Assembly: GCA_041398745.1 (NCBI GenBank) | Contig: JAWKUB010000008.1 | Coordinates: 310,001-374,000 of the forward strand | DNA length: 64,000 nt | Source: JACKHO01 sp041398745 | GTDB lineage: Bacteria > Planctomycetota > Planctomycetia > Planctomycetales > Planctomycetaceae | Direction: 5' to 3' | Shown here: positions 26,855-37,101 of the stretch, piece by piece | How the letters are laid out: each line of letters begins with the position of its first letter | How positions within the stretch are numbered: position 1 is the first letter of the stretch | The notes under the pieces: model-generated | What the model saw: the letters and a program-made list of their open reading frames with translations, nothing else | Database searches by the model: none | What the model was told of the DNA's origin: nothing | Program-made: the position numbers and the translations under genes

Positions 26855-29551
26855 TTACTTGATTGTTTCGACTTCGTGGCTCGCCGCCAGACCTGCCATT
26901 GTTTTCGATTCATCGATGGCATCGTGTGGTATGAGCAAATAACGCCACGGCTTCTGGCTCACTTGCGATGCATGGTTGCACCACTTGGACGCAGCTGTCG
27001 CTTTGGCCAAGACGGAGGTGTCGTTCATTTGGTCTTTGGCCTTTGGTTCGCACAGATAAATGGTTCCGGGTGTTTCGACTACAAAGTCCGGCTCATAATC
27101 GCCCTCGTCAATTCCGCTACGCCAGTGAATGTTGAAAACCTTTCGGCCTGGTTTGAACCACTTGATGACGGTGTCATCATTCTCAAGCACTACCGAGAAG
27201 CGGCGTTCCGTGTCGGAGTCGAACTTCTGAACCGGATACAGGCATTTTTGGAATCCGGTGAAGAGCATCCCACGGATTAGCTTCTTCTCCTCGACGAACT
27301 CCCGATAGTGCCGTGTGTTCTCATCCCCTGCGGCTGCGACGTTCGTCGAATGCAACGTGCGGAATCCCTCGGTGACGACAACTTCGTATGACGTGGCTGT
27401 TTCGAAGTAGTGCTGCTGGATCTGGCTGTAGATCGAATCGACAAGTTGGCGATTGTGGGAAATGACGACGTTCAGTACTTCGTCATCATTGGCCAGATAC
27501 GTTCGCAGATGAGTGACCATCTGACTGGCCAGCTTGTAGAGCAATTCAGCATGGTCGTCGTAGCTGATGTCCTCAAAGTCGATCAGGCTGCGGACAAGAT
27601 AGTCTTCGAGACGTTGTTCCTTGGGGACCAATCCATTGTCTTGGAGTTTGGATCTCTCATTATTCTGCAAATTCTGAATCAGAATGTCTTGCGAGACTGG
27701 TCTAAGTTTCCCCTGTGGAGGTTCGAGGTCGAAGTCCTTGAAGCCATATGTGGCATCTTTTGATGGAACGATGATGATCTTTGGAATGTCGATGGACATC
27801 TCGACAAAAGTCGGGCAAACCTTTGACACGACGTCTTCGTAATCGACCGACTCCATTCCCGGCAACTCAACCTCACGCCCTTGGCAGGCCTCCTTGACCT
27901 TGGCCGCAATTTCTTTTTGAATTTCGGGAGTTAGCAGTTCTTTGGACGACTTTAGTTTTCGCTCGTACTTCTGAACAATTTCCAATGTGGCTTGAACGGC
28001 CTTTCGTTCCGGCTCTGTGTTGAAAAGCGGTCGTTGCACTGCGGTACCCGCTTCACCAGCGTCTCCCGAAACTGACGTGCCGATAAGAGTTTGTTCGAGC
28101 TTGGTTGGGACGGTGACGGCCTTCGAGTGTTTGTCGGGAATGTCCTTGCCCACAAGGACCAGGCCGACTTTCAATATTGAGTCGCCCTTATTTGCTTCGT
28201 CAATGATTTCCTGAAACTTGTCATGCGAGACAATGGTCAGGCGATCAACGGCAGGCACGCCAACCCGCTTGCCGTAGGGGAGACGCAGTCCACGTCCAAT
28301 GGCCTGTTCAATCAGCGTGCGGGAGTTGAATGTCCGGAGTGGGACAATTGTGTAAAGGTTCGTTACGTCCCAACCTTCTTTGAGTTGGTCAACGTGGACC
28401 ACAATTTCGGTTTCGTTTTCAGGGTCTTCGACAGCCAGGAGCTTCTCAATGTTCTCGTCCTTCTCTTCGCCGGACTGCTTAGAGTGAACTTCGGCTACCT
28501 TTCCCCGGTATTGGCCATTGAAGAATTCGTCGCTTTCGATGATCGCTCGAATTTCACTGGCATGCGTCGTGTCTTTGGCGACAACCAGCATGAACGGCTT
28601 GACCCGCTTGACGCCATGTTCTCGTGCGAAGACTTCGAGTTGGACCTTTGTCTCTTCATGGATGTGAATACCATCTTCGAGCTTGAGTCGCTGCAGAGAG
28701 TCGGGGTCGTAGTTGGAGACGTTGAAGTTCTCACGAGTTGCTACGGCTGGAGCTTTGACAAAACCATCGTCCAACGCCTGCGATAGTGGATAACTGTAGA
28801 TGACGTTCTTGAAGGGGATTGCACTCTGCCCCTTCATCACCTGCGGCGTTGCAGTCAGTTCGAGCCCCAGAATTGGACGAAGTTCATTGATCGCCTGCAT
28901 TCCGGCCTTAGCTCGGTAGCGGTGCGACTCATCCATCAGCAGCACAAGGTCATCGAGTTTCGACAGGTACTCGAAGTAACTCTCACCAATGTACTCACTG
29001 AGCCGTTTGATTCGGGGAGTGTTACCACCACGAACTTCGGTGTTAATCTTCGAGACATTGAAGATGTTGATGTGGACGGTATCCCCGTCGAACAACTGTC
29101 GACGACGACGAACTCCACGCCCACTCTCGTAATTGTCGCCAGTGATGATTTCGGGCGGATCGAGAACAAACTCCGAAATTCCTTGAAACACATACTTCGG
29201 CGTGTTTGGAGTGAAATCGGTAATCAGCTTGTTGTAAATCGTCAGGTTGGGGGCCAACACAAAGAAGTGACGAATGCCTTCCGCTCGCAGCAAATAGGTG
29301 ATGAACGCCCCCATAAGTCGAGTCTTGCCCACACCTGTGGCAAGTGCGAAGCAGAGCGATGGAAAGTCTCGTTGGTCAAAATCTTCGACGAACGGGTACT
29401 CGGACTTAATGACCTCCAAAGCTTCCTGTGAATTCGTAGACTTCTGGAAGTCGACAATTTCGCACAGTCGATCCAAAATCTCGACAGACTTTCGCTGTGG
29501 TGGCCTAAGACTGAGCCGGTTGGCGACGGCATTAACATCTCGAATACTCAC
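26855..29551 (-). CDS. res: Type III restriction enzyme Res subunit
   Basis: ATP-dependent DNA translocase/nuclease of 898 aa. SF2 motifs: Walker A ATGVGKT (71-77), box II MDESHR near 208, and VEQAIGR-like IEQAIGRGLRLPYG. The C-terminus has a PD-(D/E)xK site (PDFVVET followed by CEPKAKD near residues 826-849). Its ATG overlaps the mod stop by four bases (ATGA at 29548-29551), so Res is made only with Mod, as expected for type III systems that need both for cleavage. Confidence 0.9.
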   Translation of the reverse strand: MSIRDVNAVANRLSLRPPQRKSVEILDRLCEIVDFQKSTNSQEALEVIKSEYPFVEDFDQRDFPSLCFALATGVGKTRLMGAFITYLLRAEGIRHFFVLAPNLTIYNKLITDFTPNTPKYVFQGISEFVLDPPEIITGDNYESGRGVRRRRQLFDGDTVHINIFNVSKINTEVRGGNTPRIKRLSEYIGESYFEYLSKLDDLVLLMDESHRYRAKAGMQAINELRPILGLELTATPQVMKGQSAIPFKNVIYSYPLSQALDDGFVKAPAVATRENFNVSNYDPDSLQRLKLEDGIHIHEETKVQLEVFAREHGVKRVKPFMLVVAKDTTHASEIRAIIESDEFFNGQYRGKVAEVHSKQSGEEKDENIEKLLAVEDPENETEIVVHVDQLKEGWDVTNLYTIVPLRTFNSRTLIEQAIGRGLRLPYGKRVGVPAVDRLTIVSHDKFQEIIDEANKGDSILKVGLVLVGKDIPDKHSKAVTVPTKLEQTLIGTSVSGDAGEAGTAVQRPLFNTEPERKAVQATLEIVQKYERKLKSSKELLTPEIQKEIAAKVKEACQGREVELPGMESVDYEDVVSKVCPTFVEMSIDIPKIIIVPSKDATYGFKDFDLEPPQGKLRPVSQDILIQNLQNNERSKLQDNGLVPKEQRLEDYLVRSLIDFEDISYDDHAELLYKLASQMVTHLRTYLANDDEVLNVVISHNRQLVDSIYSQIQQHYFETATSYEVVVTEGFRTLHSTNVAAAGDENTRHYREFVEEKKLIRGMLFTGFQKCLYPVQKFDSDTERRFSVVLENDDTVIKWFKPGRKVFNIHWRSGIDEGDYEPDFVVETPGTIYLCEPKAKDQMNDTSVLAKATAASKWCNHASQVSQKPWRYLLIPHDAIDESKTMAGLAASHEVETIK

Positions 29552-31221
29552 TGCTCCGCTCCTTCCTCTGCGAACAGGGATGGGCGGGCATCTTTGGCCT
29601 TCTTGCGTTTTCGCTTGCTCGGAGGTGGTGGTTCCTCCGGTTCTGGTTCGGCGGGAGCAAGGTTCTTGATTTCGAGGCTATAGTCGTCCTTGCCCCACTC
29701 ACATTTCGAAAGCACAGCCTTGGGAATCTTCCTCAAAGTGAGCGTTGGAAATTCATCAACGTTCCGGATGCGGTAGGCCGAACAGAAGACGAGTAACGAC
29801 CGGTTGGGGCCAACCTCTTCAGACAATGCCTCAATTTGTTGGCGTGTGAGATTTTGTGTCGTAACGTAAATGAAGTCATTCTCAGTCGAGTGGCCGTGCT
29901 GCCAGTAGACAGTTTCACTTGGCTGGTAGGTGAACCCTTCCAGTTTGCAAACCGCCTGGGCCAACAGCTCGGCGTTGTACTCCTTGCTGATAATCCAGTT
30001 GTCGAATTCGTCTCTTTCGAGGAGGGACGGTGCCAATGTGAAGTAGCGAAACCCGCCTCCGCCTTGCCAGTTCGTGGACTCGGTTACGCCACCCGGATCA
30101 TCGCCATCGATGACTTTCTTGAGTCGAGGTACAACCAATGTGTGACAGTGCTCACCTAATTCAACCATGATCCAGCGGCGACCCATTTTGTGAGCGACTG
30201 CACCGCTTGTGCCGGAACCGGCGAAAGAATCCAATACCAAGTCTCCGGGCGAAGTGCTTATTGTGATGATTCGCTCAAGCAGCTTCTCCGGCTTTGGCGT
30301 GGCAAACGACGACGTTCCTGGGAACAGGGATCGCATTTCATTCTTGGATGTCCGATTACTTCCCACGTCGCCTTTTGACCAAAGGGTACGAGGAACCAGA
30401 TCTCCCACTTCGGACAGATACCGTTTGATGCTTGGTCTGGCACTTCCGTTCGGCCCCCACCAGACCCTTCCATCCTTGTCTAGGTCTCGCAATCGTTCCT
30501 CAGAGACTCGCCAGTACCTGCCCGGTGGTGGCTGAAAAGTTCTACCTGTTGGGCCTTCAATTTGGTATTGCCCTTTTGAATATGGCTTGTTCGCATACGG
30601 ATCGCCAGGCAGCCAGGGACCTCGTGGATCATTGTCGGGGTTGGTGTAAATTGAATTCGCTTCTTTCGTGCGAGGCAATCGATTCGGGACCCATTCCGGT
30701 GATTTGGAGTAGACCAGGATGTAATCATGGTCTGATGAAAACTGTCTCGCTGAATTGCGAGGTGAATCAGCCTTCTCCCAAATCAAGGATGTGACGAAGT
30801 TCTCTCGTCCAAAAACTTCGTCACACATCACTTTCAAGTAATGGCACTCATTGTCATCAATGTTGATCCACATCGTCCCATCTACATGAAGTAGATGTCT
30901 CAACGCCTCAATCCTCTCTCGCATCATCGACAGCCAGAGCGAATGCTCAATGCCATCGTCGTAATGTTCAAATGCAGCTCCAGTATTGTACGGCGGGTCG
31001 ATGTAGATGCACTTGATCTTCCCTGCAAACTCTTGCTCCAACGCTTTGAGGGCAAGCAGGTTGTCCCCAAAAACTAGCCGGTTGTCGAACTGGTCGTTGT
31101 CGGTGACCTTCGCATCGGCGTGATAGGAGTGTGCGGGATCTTCCACCAGCACCCTCGGCTCCAACCGAGGCCGCTGATCCTTCCCGATCCACGTCAGTTC
31201 CAGTTTTGTCTTACTTGCCAT
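29548..31221 (-). CDS. mod: Type III DNA methyltransferase Mod (N6-adenine, beta class)
   Basis: AdoMet-dependent adenine methylase of 557 aa. The catalytic motif IV is IDPPYNTG (74-81) and motif I is DSFAGSGTSG near 330; catalysis before AdoMet-binding is the beta order typical of type III Mod. The region between (residues about 150-300) is the probable target-recognition domain. It ends in a Lys/Arg-rich stretch with a PPPPSKRKRKK segment. It precedes res with an ATGA overlap and follows the ATPase gene by 16 bases. Confidence 0.9.
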   Translation of the reverse strand: MASKTKLELTWIGKDQRPRLEPRVLVEDPAHSYHADAKVTDNDQFDNRLVFGDNLLALKALEQEFAGKIKCIYIDPPYNTGAAFEHYDDGIEHSLWLSMMRERIEALRHLLHVDGTMWINIDDNECHYLKVMCDEVFGRENFVTSLIWEKADSPRNSARQFSSDHDYILVYSKSPEWVPNRLPRTKEANSIYTNPDNDPRGPWLPGDPYANKPYSKGQYQIEGPTGRTFQPPPGRYWRVSEERLRDLDKDGRVWWGPNGSARPSIKRYLSEVGDLVPRTLWSKGDVGSNRTSKNEMRSLFPGTSSFATPKPEKLLERIITISTSPGDLVLDSFAGSGTSGAVAHKMGRRWIMVELGEHCHTLVVPRLKKVIDGDDPGGVTESTNWQGGGGFRYFTLAPSLLERDEFDNWIISKEYNAELLAQAVCKLEGFTYQPSETVYWQHGHSTENDFIYVTTQNLTRQQIEALSEEVGPNRSLLVFCSAYRIRNVDEFPTLTLRKIPKAVLSKCEWGKDDYSLEIKNLAPAEPEPEEPPPPSKRKRKKAKDARPSLFAEEGAEQ

Positions 31222-31237
31222 CGAATCAGTTCTGTCC

Positions 31238-33607
31238 TTACTTGGGTTGCTTCGTCAAGACGAAGCGTGTTCGCTTGCAGCTACATCGATGGTAACTTTC
31301 TTCGTTTCGCTGTGGGATCTGGCCGCAGTCTGTGTGCGGACAGACCAATGCACGAGCGAAACGTAGGGTTGCGTCAGCAAAGGCGTCAACCTCTTGGTCG
31401 GACAACTGTGCTGCGACTGGGTTGAAATGACATCCAACGCCGTTCCGAATTGGGATCGACAATCCATTGACCGTTGTCAATGGCCCCTGGAAGTCGATTT
31501 GGGAGCAACCAGACTCATTATTCGAGTCGATTGGATCAACGTGAGTCCGTATTTCAAGAACCTTGAATACCTTTGAACAGCTTCCAAGCAGGTCTCCCAA
31601 CGTGTACAGCCCATCAGGAGTATTTGGGACGCTTGTGCGATACTGCTTTGAGACAAAACCCAGCACCGATTCGAGGAGAATTCCGCAGCGGCTTGCAATC
31701 TCCTGTCGGAGAACTGAGCCTCCCTCGGTCTTGAACCTTTCAACTTGCTGAGCCAGTTCATCAATTTCGCTGCTGGTCCATTCAGTCCGAACGCCAACAG
31801 TTGGAGTCCATCGTCGCAACTCGATTTTCTGAGCTTTACCAGACACAGCTTGATTGAACCGATATCGGTCGTACCAGTTCCGATTGTGAGTAAACACAAA
31901 CAGCTGTGCGAAGTTGGCACACTCCTCGTCCAAGAGTTCGATGATCCGTCCCAAATGAGCTACGTCTACGGATGTGAAGACATCATCCAACACAATGATC
32001 TTCCGTTGTGAATTTGTCCGCTTCGCTAGTGCGAGCCACAGGCAAAACCCAAGCGTGTCAAGGTGGGAGTCACTGTAGTACCCCTGAGGTTCCACATCGG
32101 AGTGCCCTGCGAAAGTGCCATACTGATTGAGCGATGCCCGGCGAGCTTCGTCCAAAGTGAACTTGACCGAACCAGCATCTTCATTTGGATGAATAAGGCG
32201 GTAAAGACGGTCCGCTTCTGTCGACACGTCATCAAGAATGTCCTGAACAAACTTGATCCGCTTTGACCGGACCAAATTGAGAGCTTGATCAAGTCTCGCA
32301 TGGATTGCGAAAGCGTTTTTTGCATTCACAACGGCTTCGTTATGTTTCTTGTAGGCAGACTGAATGGAGTGCAGCTGATGTTTATCCCTCTGGGCGGTCT
32401 CACGAAATGTCTGTAGAGCTTCACGAATTGAGGCGAGCCGTTCGCACTCTGTTACCACACGTTCAAATTCATCAGTCTCCAAAGCCTTAGCTGTCAGACT
32501 AGATTTCATCGACACAAAGTCAATTTTCAAGTCGGTTATCGCCGCAACCGACAAATCCTTGGCGTCTGTGATCAGCTTGTTTCCAGCCGCAACCAAAGCA
32601 TCCCTGTTCGTGGAAAGTCGAGCTTCGCATTCCGACAGACGTCGTCGGGCTGCGGATTCTCGATCATGAAGATTTTTCATTGCTTCCATCGAGGCCAGCG
32701 AATCACTCACTCGTTGGCTTAGATCGGTTGGGGCAATTTCCTGCTGGCATACGGGGCAATGGTCTGCATCCCAACCCCCATCGATGAGCTTCTTTGCAGT
32801 GTCCAAAGTTTCAATGACCAGAGCCGTGCTTTCAGACCATGAGGTAGCTGCTTCCTCACGCTCTGTCAGAATCGTCGTCAGATCGGAGTTTGCTTCCGAC
32901 AGTCGCCTTTTGGCTTCGTTGAAGGTGTCATTACTGCGGGAGAAGGCGTCAACGGATTGAATGAGTCCATCCAATCTTGCGACCTCTTGGTCGAGAATCG
33001 CTGTGCTGATGCCACTTTTTGAATCTGCCCATTTCTTCCAGTCTCCCAAGGGCTTTCCATTTGTTTCCCACAAGGATGACAATTGTTGGGCTGCCAGCAG
33101 CTGGGAACCTTGTGCTTTTTCAATCTCCTTGTTTTCTGATTTAACTGCAGCTTCAAGTTGTTGTTCGGACTTTTCAATGCCGGGTACGTCAATGAAATGC
33201 TGAAGAGCTTTGTAGCGTTCACTTGGTATTGCTTCGACGAGCTTCAGAAGTTGAGAACGCCTGAGAATGTTGATTTTGGGAGGATCGGTAGTCGGAGCTA
33301 TCTGTGGCTTGGCCCCTTTGAGAGTGCCAGCAAAAACATCCGTATTTCTCTTCAGCTTTACAGAGACGTCTGTTGCCTTCTTTCCGATGGCTGGTGCATG
33401 GCTCATCTTTGCAGACGAGCGATCATCAATGGACCCAACTTTCTTGTTGGCAATCAAGTCAAATGCATCGACGATTGTGGATTTCCCTGTTCCATTCTCA
33501 CCGAATACGACGACCATCGGCTTTTGATTGTCAAATCGAATCGCAGCCCGGTTGGTCGCCCCACGAAAATAGGAAATCTCAATTTCTGTAAGGCGTAGTG
33601 ACTTCAT
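31238..33607 (-). CDS. SMC/RecF-like AAA ATPase with zinc-hook motif
   Basis: A 789-aa ABC-type ATPase. Walker A GENGTGKST (36-44); long coiled-coil-like stretches flank a CPVC zinc-hook near 284-287; Walker B is IIVLDDVFTSVD, with a switch His in VFTHNR. The central IDVPGIEKSEQQLE segment recalls DUF-type RecF-like ATPases found next to restriction genes. It overlaps the preceding small gene by ATGA and precedes mod. Together with the SNF2 helicase and the methylase it resembles the published helicase-methylase-ATPase (HMA) arrangement (inference from gene content). Confidence 0.8.
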   Translation of the reverse strand: MKSLRLTEIEISYFRGATNRAAIRFDNQKPMVVVFGENGTGKSTIVDAFDLIANKKVGSIDDRSSAKMSHAPAIGKKATDVSVKLKRNTDVFAGTLKGAKPQIAPTTDPPKINILRRSQLLKLVEAIPSERYKALQHFIDVPGIEKSEQQLEAAVKSENKEIEKAQGSQLLAAQQLSSLWETNGKPLGDWKKWADSKSGISTAILDQEVARLDGLIQSVDAFSRSNDTFNEAKRRLSEANSDLTTILTEREEAATSWSESTALVIETLDTAKKLIDGGWDADHCPVCQQEIAPTDLSQRVSDSLASMEAMKNLHDRESAARRRLSECEARLSTNRDALVAAGNKLITDAKDLSVAAITDLKIDFVSMKSSLTAKALETDEFERVVTECERLASIREALQTFRETAQRDKHQLHSIQSAYKKHNEAVVNAKNAFAIHARLDQALNLVRSKRIKFVQDILDDVSTEADRLYRLIHPNEDAGSVKFTLDEARRASLNQYGTFAGHSDVEPQGYYSDSHLDTLGFCLWLALAKRTNSQRKIIVLDDVFTSVDVAHLGRIIELLDEECANFAQLFVFTHNRNWYDRYRFNQAVSGKAQKIELRRWTPTVGVRTEWTSSEIDELAQQVERFKTEGGSVLRQEIASRCGILLESVLGFVSKQYRTSVPNTPDGLYTLGDLLGSCSKVFKVLEIRTHVDPIDSNNESGCSQIDFQGPLTTVNGLSIPIRNGVGCHFNPVAAQLSDQEVDAFADATLRFARALVCPHTDCGQIPQRNEESYHRCSCKRTRFVLTKQPK

Positions 33608-33837
33608 GACTCTGTGCCCTTCTGTTTTGTTTCGCTGTCTCGCAATTGTGCGGCAATTTCGGTTCGCCAGTCTTCAGAGCTGATTTGTCCAGTTGCGAGC
33701 TTCGTTGCCAGTGAATCTCTTCTTGACGGAGACGCAAGGCCCGCTGCAACGAGAGCGTCAGCGACAATCGACGCCAACTGTGTGTTCGGAGGAACTTCGG
33801 GTTCTGCTTCGACTTCAGACTTGCTGTTCTCTGTCAT
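33604..33837 (-). CDS. Small conserved-looking protein between helicase and ATPase (77 aa)
   Basis: Both ends overlap neighbours by ATGA (33834-33837 with the helicase stop; 33604-33607 with the ATPase start), which argues strongly that it is translated. The sequence is an acidic N-terminus followed by an alpha-helical region (SIVADALVAAGLASPSRRD). Function is unknown; probably a small subunit of the helicase/ATPase complex. Confidence 0.6.
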   Translation of the reverse strand: MTENSKSEVEAEPEVPPNTQLASIVADALVAAGLASPSRRDSLATKLATGQISSEDWRTEIAAQLRDSETKQKGTES

Positions 33838-36749
33838 ATGACACCCCACTTGATCGTGAAAAGGTGGTGAACCGTAATGGACTGGTTTAATCTTGCCTGA
33901 GTTTCAGCGATGAGGTTGTCCCGTTTGGTATCAACTTCATCCTGGGCCTCAAACAATCGCTTCCGCTTGTCGGATTGTTTCTTTTCCGCTGCTTTCACCT
34001 GCTTCTGAAGAGCGAGTTTGTCGTCGAGTGTTGTTGCAGTTCGGGACTGCTTCTTAATCGATTTGACCTCGGCGGCAATTTCCTTCAATTCTCGCTCAAG
34101 GGCTTCTTTTAGGTCTTCGGCCCAGCGGTCGAGCTTTTCCTCCTCCTCGGCAAAGAACCGAAGGTTTCGTTCTTCGTTCGCCGCAACCAACCGACGTTGC
34201 TCGACTTCGAACTGCTGGTCAAGTTGCGTGGCAATTCCGTACGGTATGGCCACGTGTTGACCTTGTTTCCCGGGAACCGAAAATAAGGCCGCACATTCCT
34301 CGGAGGGTAAGGAGTTACCGTTGTCATCAAATCCTGACAAAACGAGATGCTGTTCTTCTTCGAGAGCTGTCACTGAAAACAGTGAGGCACGCAGCCACCC
34401 GCTCCTTCCAGCATGCTTTTCAGCGAGTGAAACTTTGAGTCGGAGATTCGTGTAATCAAAAGTCATCTCGCACGTCGCCAGTTCACGCTGCTTGGCAGCT
34501 TCAACAGCATAGGCCACCAATGGACTTCCGAAGCGAAGATGATGTTGAACATGTCGCTCCGAGTGGCCCCCCATATGGCTCACCAAGCCGTAAGTTCCGA
34601 GAGGAATGGAGTCGTCCATTCCGGCAAGCCGTTGAGTTAACTGGAAGCAATGGCTTTCGTCATCAAATACCGCAGCATCACCAAGCTCAGCTTTGACCAA
34701 TTGCCAAAGCCATCGCTCGTATCGAGAGACCTGCTTTGTTGTCTCCTGCTTCCGGAAACGAAGCTTCTCGTGAACTTCCTCATCGAAGTGCTCCATGAGA
34801 GTTGTTCGAGCCTGTTCCATCCGATTGGCAATTTCGTCCTCTAACTCTTTTTGCAGGTTGTCGAATGCCTGCTTAATTTCCGCTGAAGTACGGCAGCGTT
34901 GGTGGATATCCAGAATTCGCTTTTCAAAATCAACACCCGATTCCAAGGCTCCCAGCACTTCATCCGATGCACCAAACACCCCATCAAAGAGTCGGAATTT
35001 CTGTGCGAGTAACTCAAACACCCGCTGGTCTGCCTCATTAGACCGATTCAGAAAGTTGATAACGATGACGTCGAACTTCTGGCCATACCGATGACAGCGG
35101 CCAATTCGCTGTTCGATACGCTGCGGATTCCAAGGGAGATCGTAGTTCACGACAACGTTGCAGAACTGGAGGTTGACCCCCTCCGCCGCAGACTCGGTGG
35201 CGATCATGATGGAGGCGTGATCTCGAAAATACTCCACCAATGCGGCTCGTGAATCGGCTGTCGGGGAGCCCGTGATGCAATCTTCCCCCTCGTGTTGTTT
35301 GAGCCAATCAGCATAAATCTGTTTGGACTCTGGATCGGTGTTCGTGCCGTTGAATGTCACGATTTGCCCTGCGTAACCATTCTCTTCCAGTAGCGATTTG
35401 AGGTAGGTCTGGGTGCGGCGAGATTCAGTAAAAATCAGAACCTTCCGAGGTGACTTCAGCTCAGCAGCTTTTGCAAAACCAACCTTCAGGGCACTGAGGA
35501 GTGCATCCCCTTTAGCATTCACGACAATGGAGTCTGCCAATTCCTTGTAATTCTTGAGTTCGGCAATCTCACCTGTGACTGCTGACAGTAGGTGGCTGCG
35601 GGACTCGGGATTCAAGCGGTTCTCAGATGAGTCGTCGCCTTCATCCTCTTTCCATTCATCTTGCAGTTCATCCGCTGCTTCAAAGTCATCACCAACGATA
35701 TCGGCCATTTCGTCATTCGGAATGGCCTCAATGTCAGTCTTCACGTTTTCGAGCCGGTGAATCAGCTTTCCCAGTGTGGCTGTGATGGCGAACGAGGAAG
35801 ACGCCAGAATCTTTCTCAGGATCAACGTAATAAGCTGACGCTGACCTGCAGGTAGTGCCACAAGCTCATCTTTCTGAAGGTAGTTCGAGACCGCTTCGTA
35901 AAGCCGTGCCTCGTCCTTCGTCGGAGTGAAGTCCTGCGTCACCGAGATGCGATTCGTATACGGTACGTACTCTGTTACTTGGCGTCGAAGCGTCCTCTGG
36001 CACACCGGACGAATCCGACTTCGGAGCTGATGAAGCTGCTCGGTTGTAGTAGCACCTGGCCGAGTTGCAAACTGGCTGCGAAATGAGTCCTCGTCACCGA
36101 ATAGATGAGGGTCCACGAAACTGATCAGCCCGAAGAGCTCCATCAGCGTGTTCTGTAATGGAGTAGCAGTGAGCAGGACCTTCGGAAAGTGCAGGATTCC
36201 ATTCCGAATGTCCCGAGCAATCTTGTTGCTTTTCTTGTACACGTTCCGAACCCGGTGAGCTTCATCCAGGATTATCAAATCCCAGGGAACGTGCTGTACC
36301 TCTTGAATCTTGGAACGGGCAAACTGATACGAACAGATGACCACTCGGCCAGCCTGATCGAATGGATTCAATTCGTGTTGTTTTAGGAACGCCTTATGAC
36401 TTTTCGCTTCGAGAATTTCAGAGGGGATGTGAAACTTCTCAAAGAGCTCTCTGTTCCACTGCTTTCTTAGGGAAGCAGGAACAATGCACAGAACACGTCG
36501 TTTCCGTTCCGCCCATAGCTGACTGAGGATCAGGCCAGCTTCAATGGTTTTGCCGAGGCCAACTTCGTCGGCGAGCACTGCTCCACGTGATAGGGGTGAC
36601 CGAAAGGCGAACAACGCTGCCTCGATTTGATGCGGGTTCAGGTCAACCGTGGCCCCCAATAGTGACTGCGAAAGCTTCTCGGCGTTGTCGGACGCCAAAC
36701 GCTTTGTCAGCTCATGAGCAAAATACTGCGAATGGTATGGGGTGGACAT
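33834..36749 (-). CDS. SNF2-family helicase/translocase (971 aa)
   Basis: SF2 dsDNA translocase. Motifs: Q-like LNPHQIEAALFA, Walker A DEVGLGKTIEAG near residues 62-73, box II ILDEAHRVRN, LLTATPLQN, and the C-terminal lobe with ATESAAEGVNLQFCN and QRIGRCHRYGQ. The last 150 residues are strongly charged and coiled-coil-like. It is the first gene of the minus-strand defence operon, the kind of helicase seen in DISARM, HMA and other defence loci. A 352-base divergent region separates it from the double-helicase gene. Confidence 0.9.
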   Translation of the reverse strand: MSTPYHSQYFAHELTKRLASDNAEKLSQSLLGATVDLNPHQIEAALFAFRSPLSRGAVLADEVGLGKTIEAGLILSQLWAERKRRVLCIVPASLRKQWNRELFEKFHIPSEILEAKSHKAFLKQHELNPFDQAGRVVICSYQFARSKIQEVQHVPWDLIILDEAHRVRNVYKKSNKIARDIRNGILHFPKVLLTATPLQNTLMELFGLISFVDPHLFGDEDSFRSQFATRPGATTTEQLHQLRSRIRPVCQRTLRRQVTEYVPYTNRISVTQDFTPTKDEARLYEAVSNYLQKDELVALPAGQRQLITLILRKILASSSFAITATLGKLIHRLENVKTDIEAIPNDEMADIVGDDFEAADELQDEWKEDEGDDSSENRLNPESRSHLLSAVTGEIAELKNYKELADSIVVNAKGDALLSALKVGFAKAAELKSPRKVLIFTESRRTQTYLKSLLEENGYAGQIVTFNGTNTDPESKQIYADWLKQHEGEDCITGSPTADSRAALVEYFRDHASIMIATESAAEGVNLQFCNVVVNYDLPWNPQRIEQRIGRCHRYGQKFDVIVINFLNRSNEADQRVFELLAQKFRLFDGVFGASDEVLGALESGVDFEKRILDIHQRCRTSAEIKQAFDNLQKELEDEIANRMEQARTTLMEHFDEEVHEKLRFRKQETTKQVSRYERWLWQLVKAELGDAAVFDDESHCFQLTQRLAGMDDSIPLGTYGLVSHMGGHSERHVQHHLRFGSPLVAYAVEAAKQRELATCEMTFDYTNLRLKVSLAEKHAGRSGWLRASLFSVTALEEEQHLVLSGFDDNGNSLPSEECAALFSVPGKQGQHVAIPYGIATQLDQQFEVEQRRLVAANEERNLRFFAEEEEKLDRWAEDLKEALERELKEIAAEVKSIKKQSRTATTLDDKLALQKQVKAAEKKQSDKRKRLFEAQDEVDTKRDNLIAETQARLNQSITVHHLFTIKWGVI

Positions 36750-37101
36750 AGCCCGTCTGCCTCTCTGCGGCCTCGTCGTTGCCCTGAATGCAATCCGAGT
36801 CTATAGTCTAAACCGCAGCTGGGCAAGCAGATGGAGCATGTCAACAGTGTTCCTCGTGTGGGTGTGTGATGGCAATTTGCGGAGGTGTTGGCATTTGGTT
36901 TCGGCACCCAGGTCAAACTCATGTCGGTAGGCATTCGCACAAGGGGAATGACGGATCGACAAACGTGTGCAATTCGTTGAAGGTAGAGCGATTCTCGTTG
37001 GCACCCGACGAGTCAACGTCGGCACCGCAGACAGGTTAACTCGAACGTGTGTTCATCTAACCGACTGATACATTGCGAAAGCAGATTCTGGGGGCGGTAC
37101 T
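36750..37101. promoter_or_regulatory. Divergent regulatory region between two defence operons
   Basis: No gene. It separates two divergent helicase operons and must hold promoters for both. It contains an inverted repeat CCGACG/CGTCGG near 37008-37025 and a CTATAG palindrome near 36802, but I cannot point to convincing -35/-10 boxes. Confidence 0.45.
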
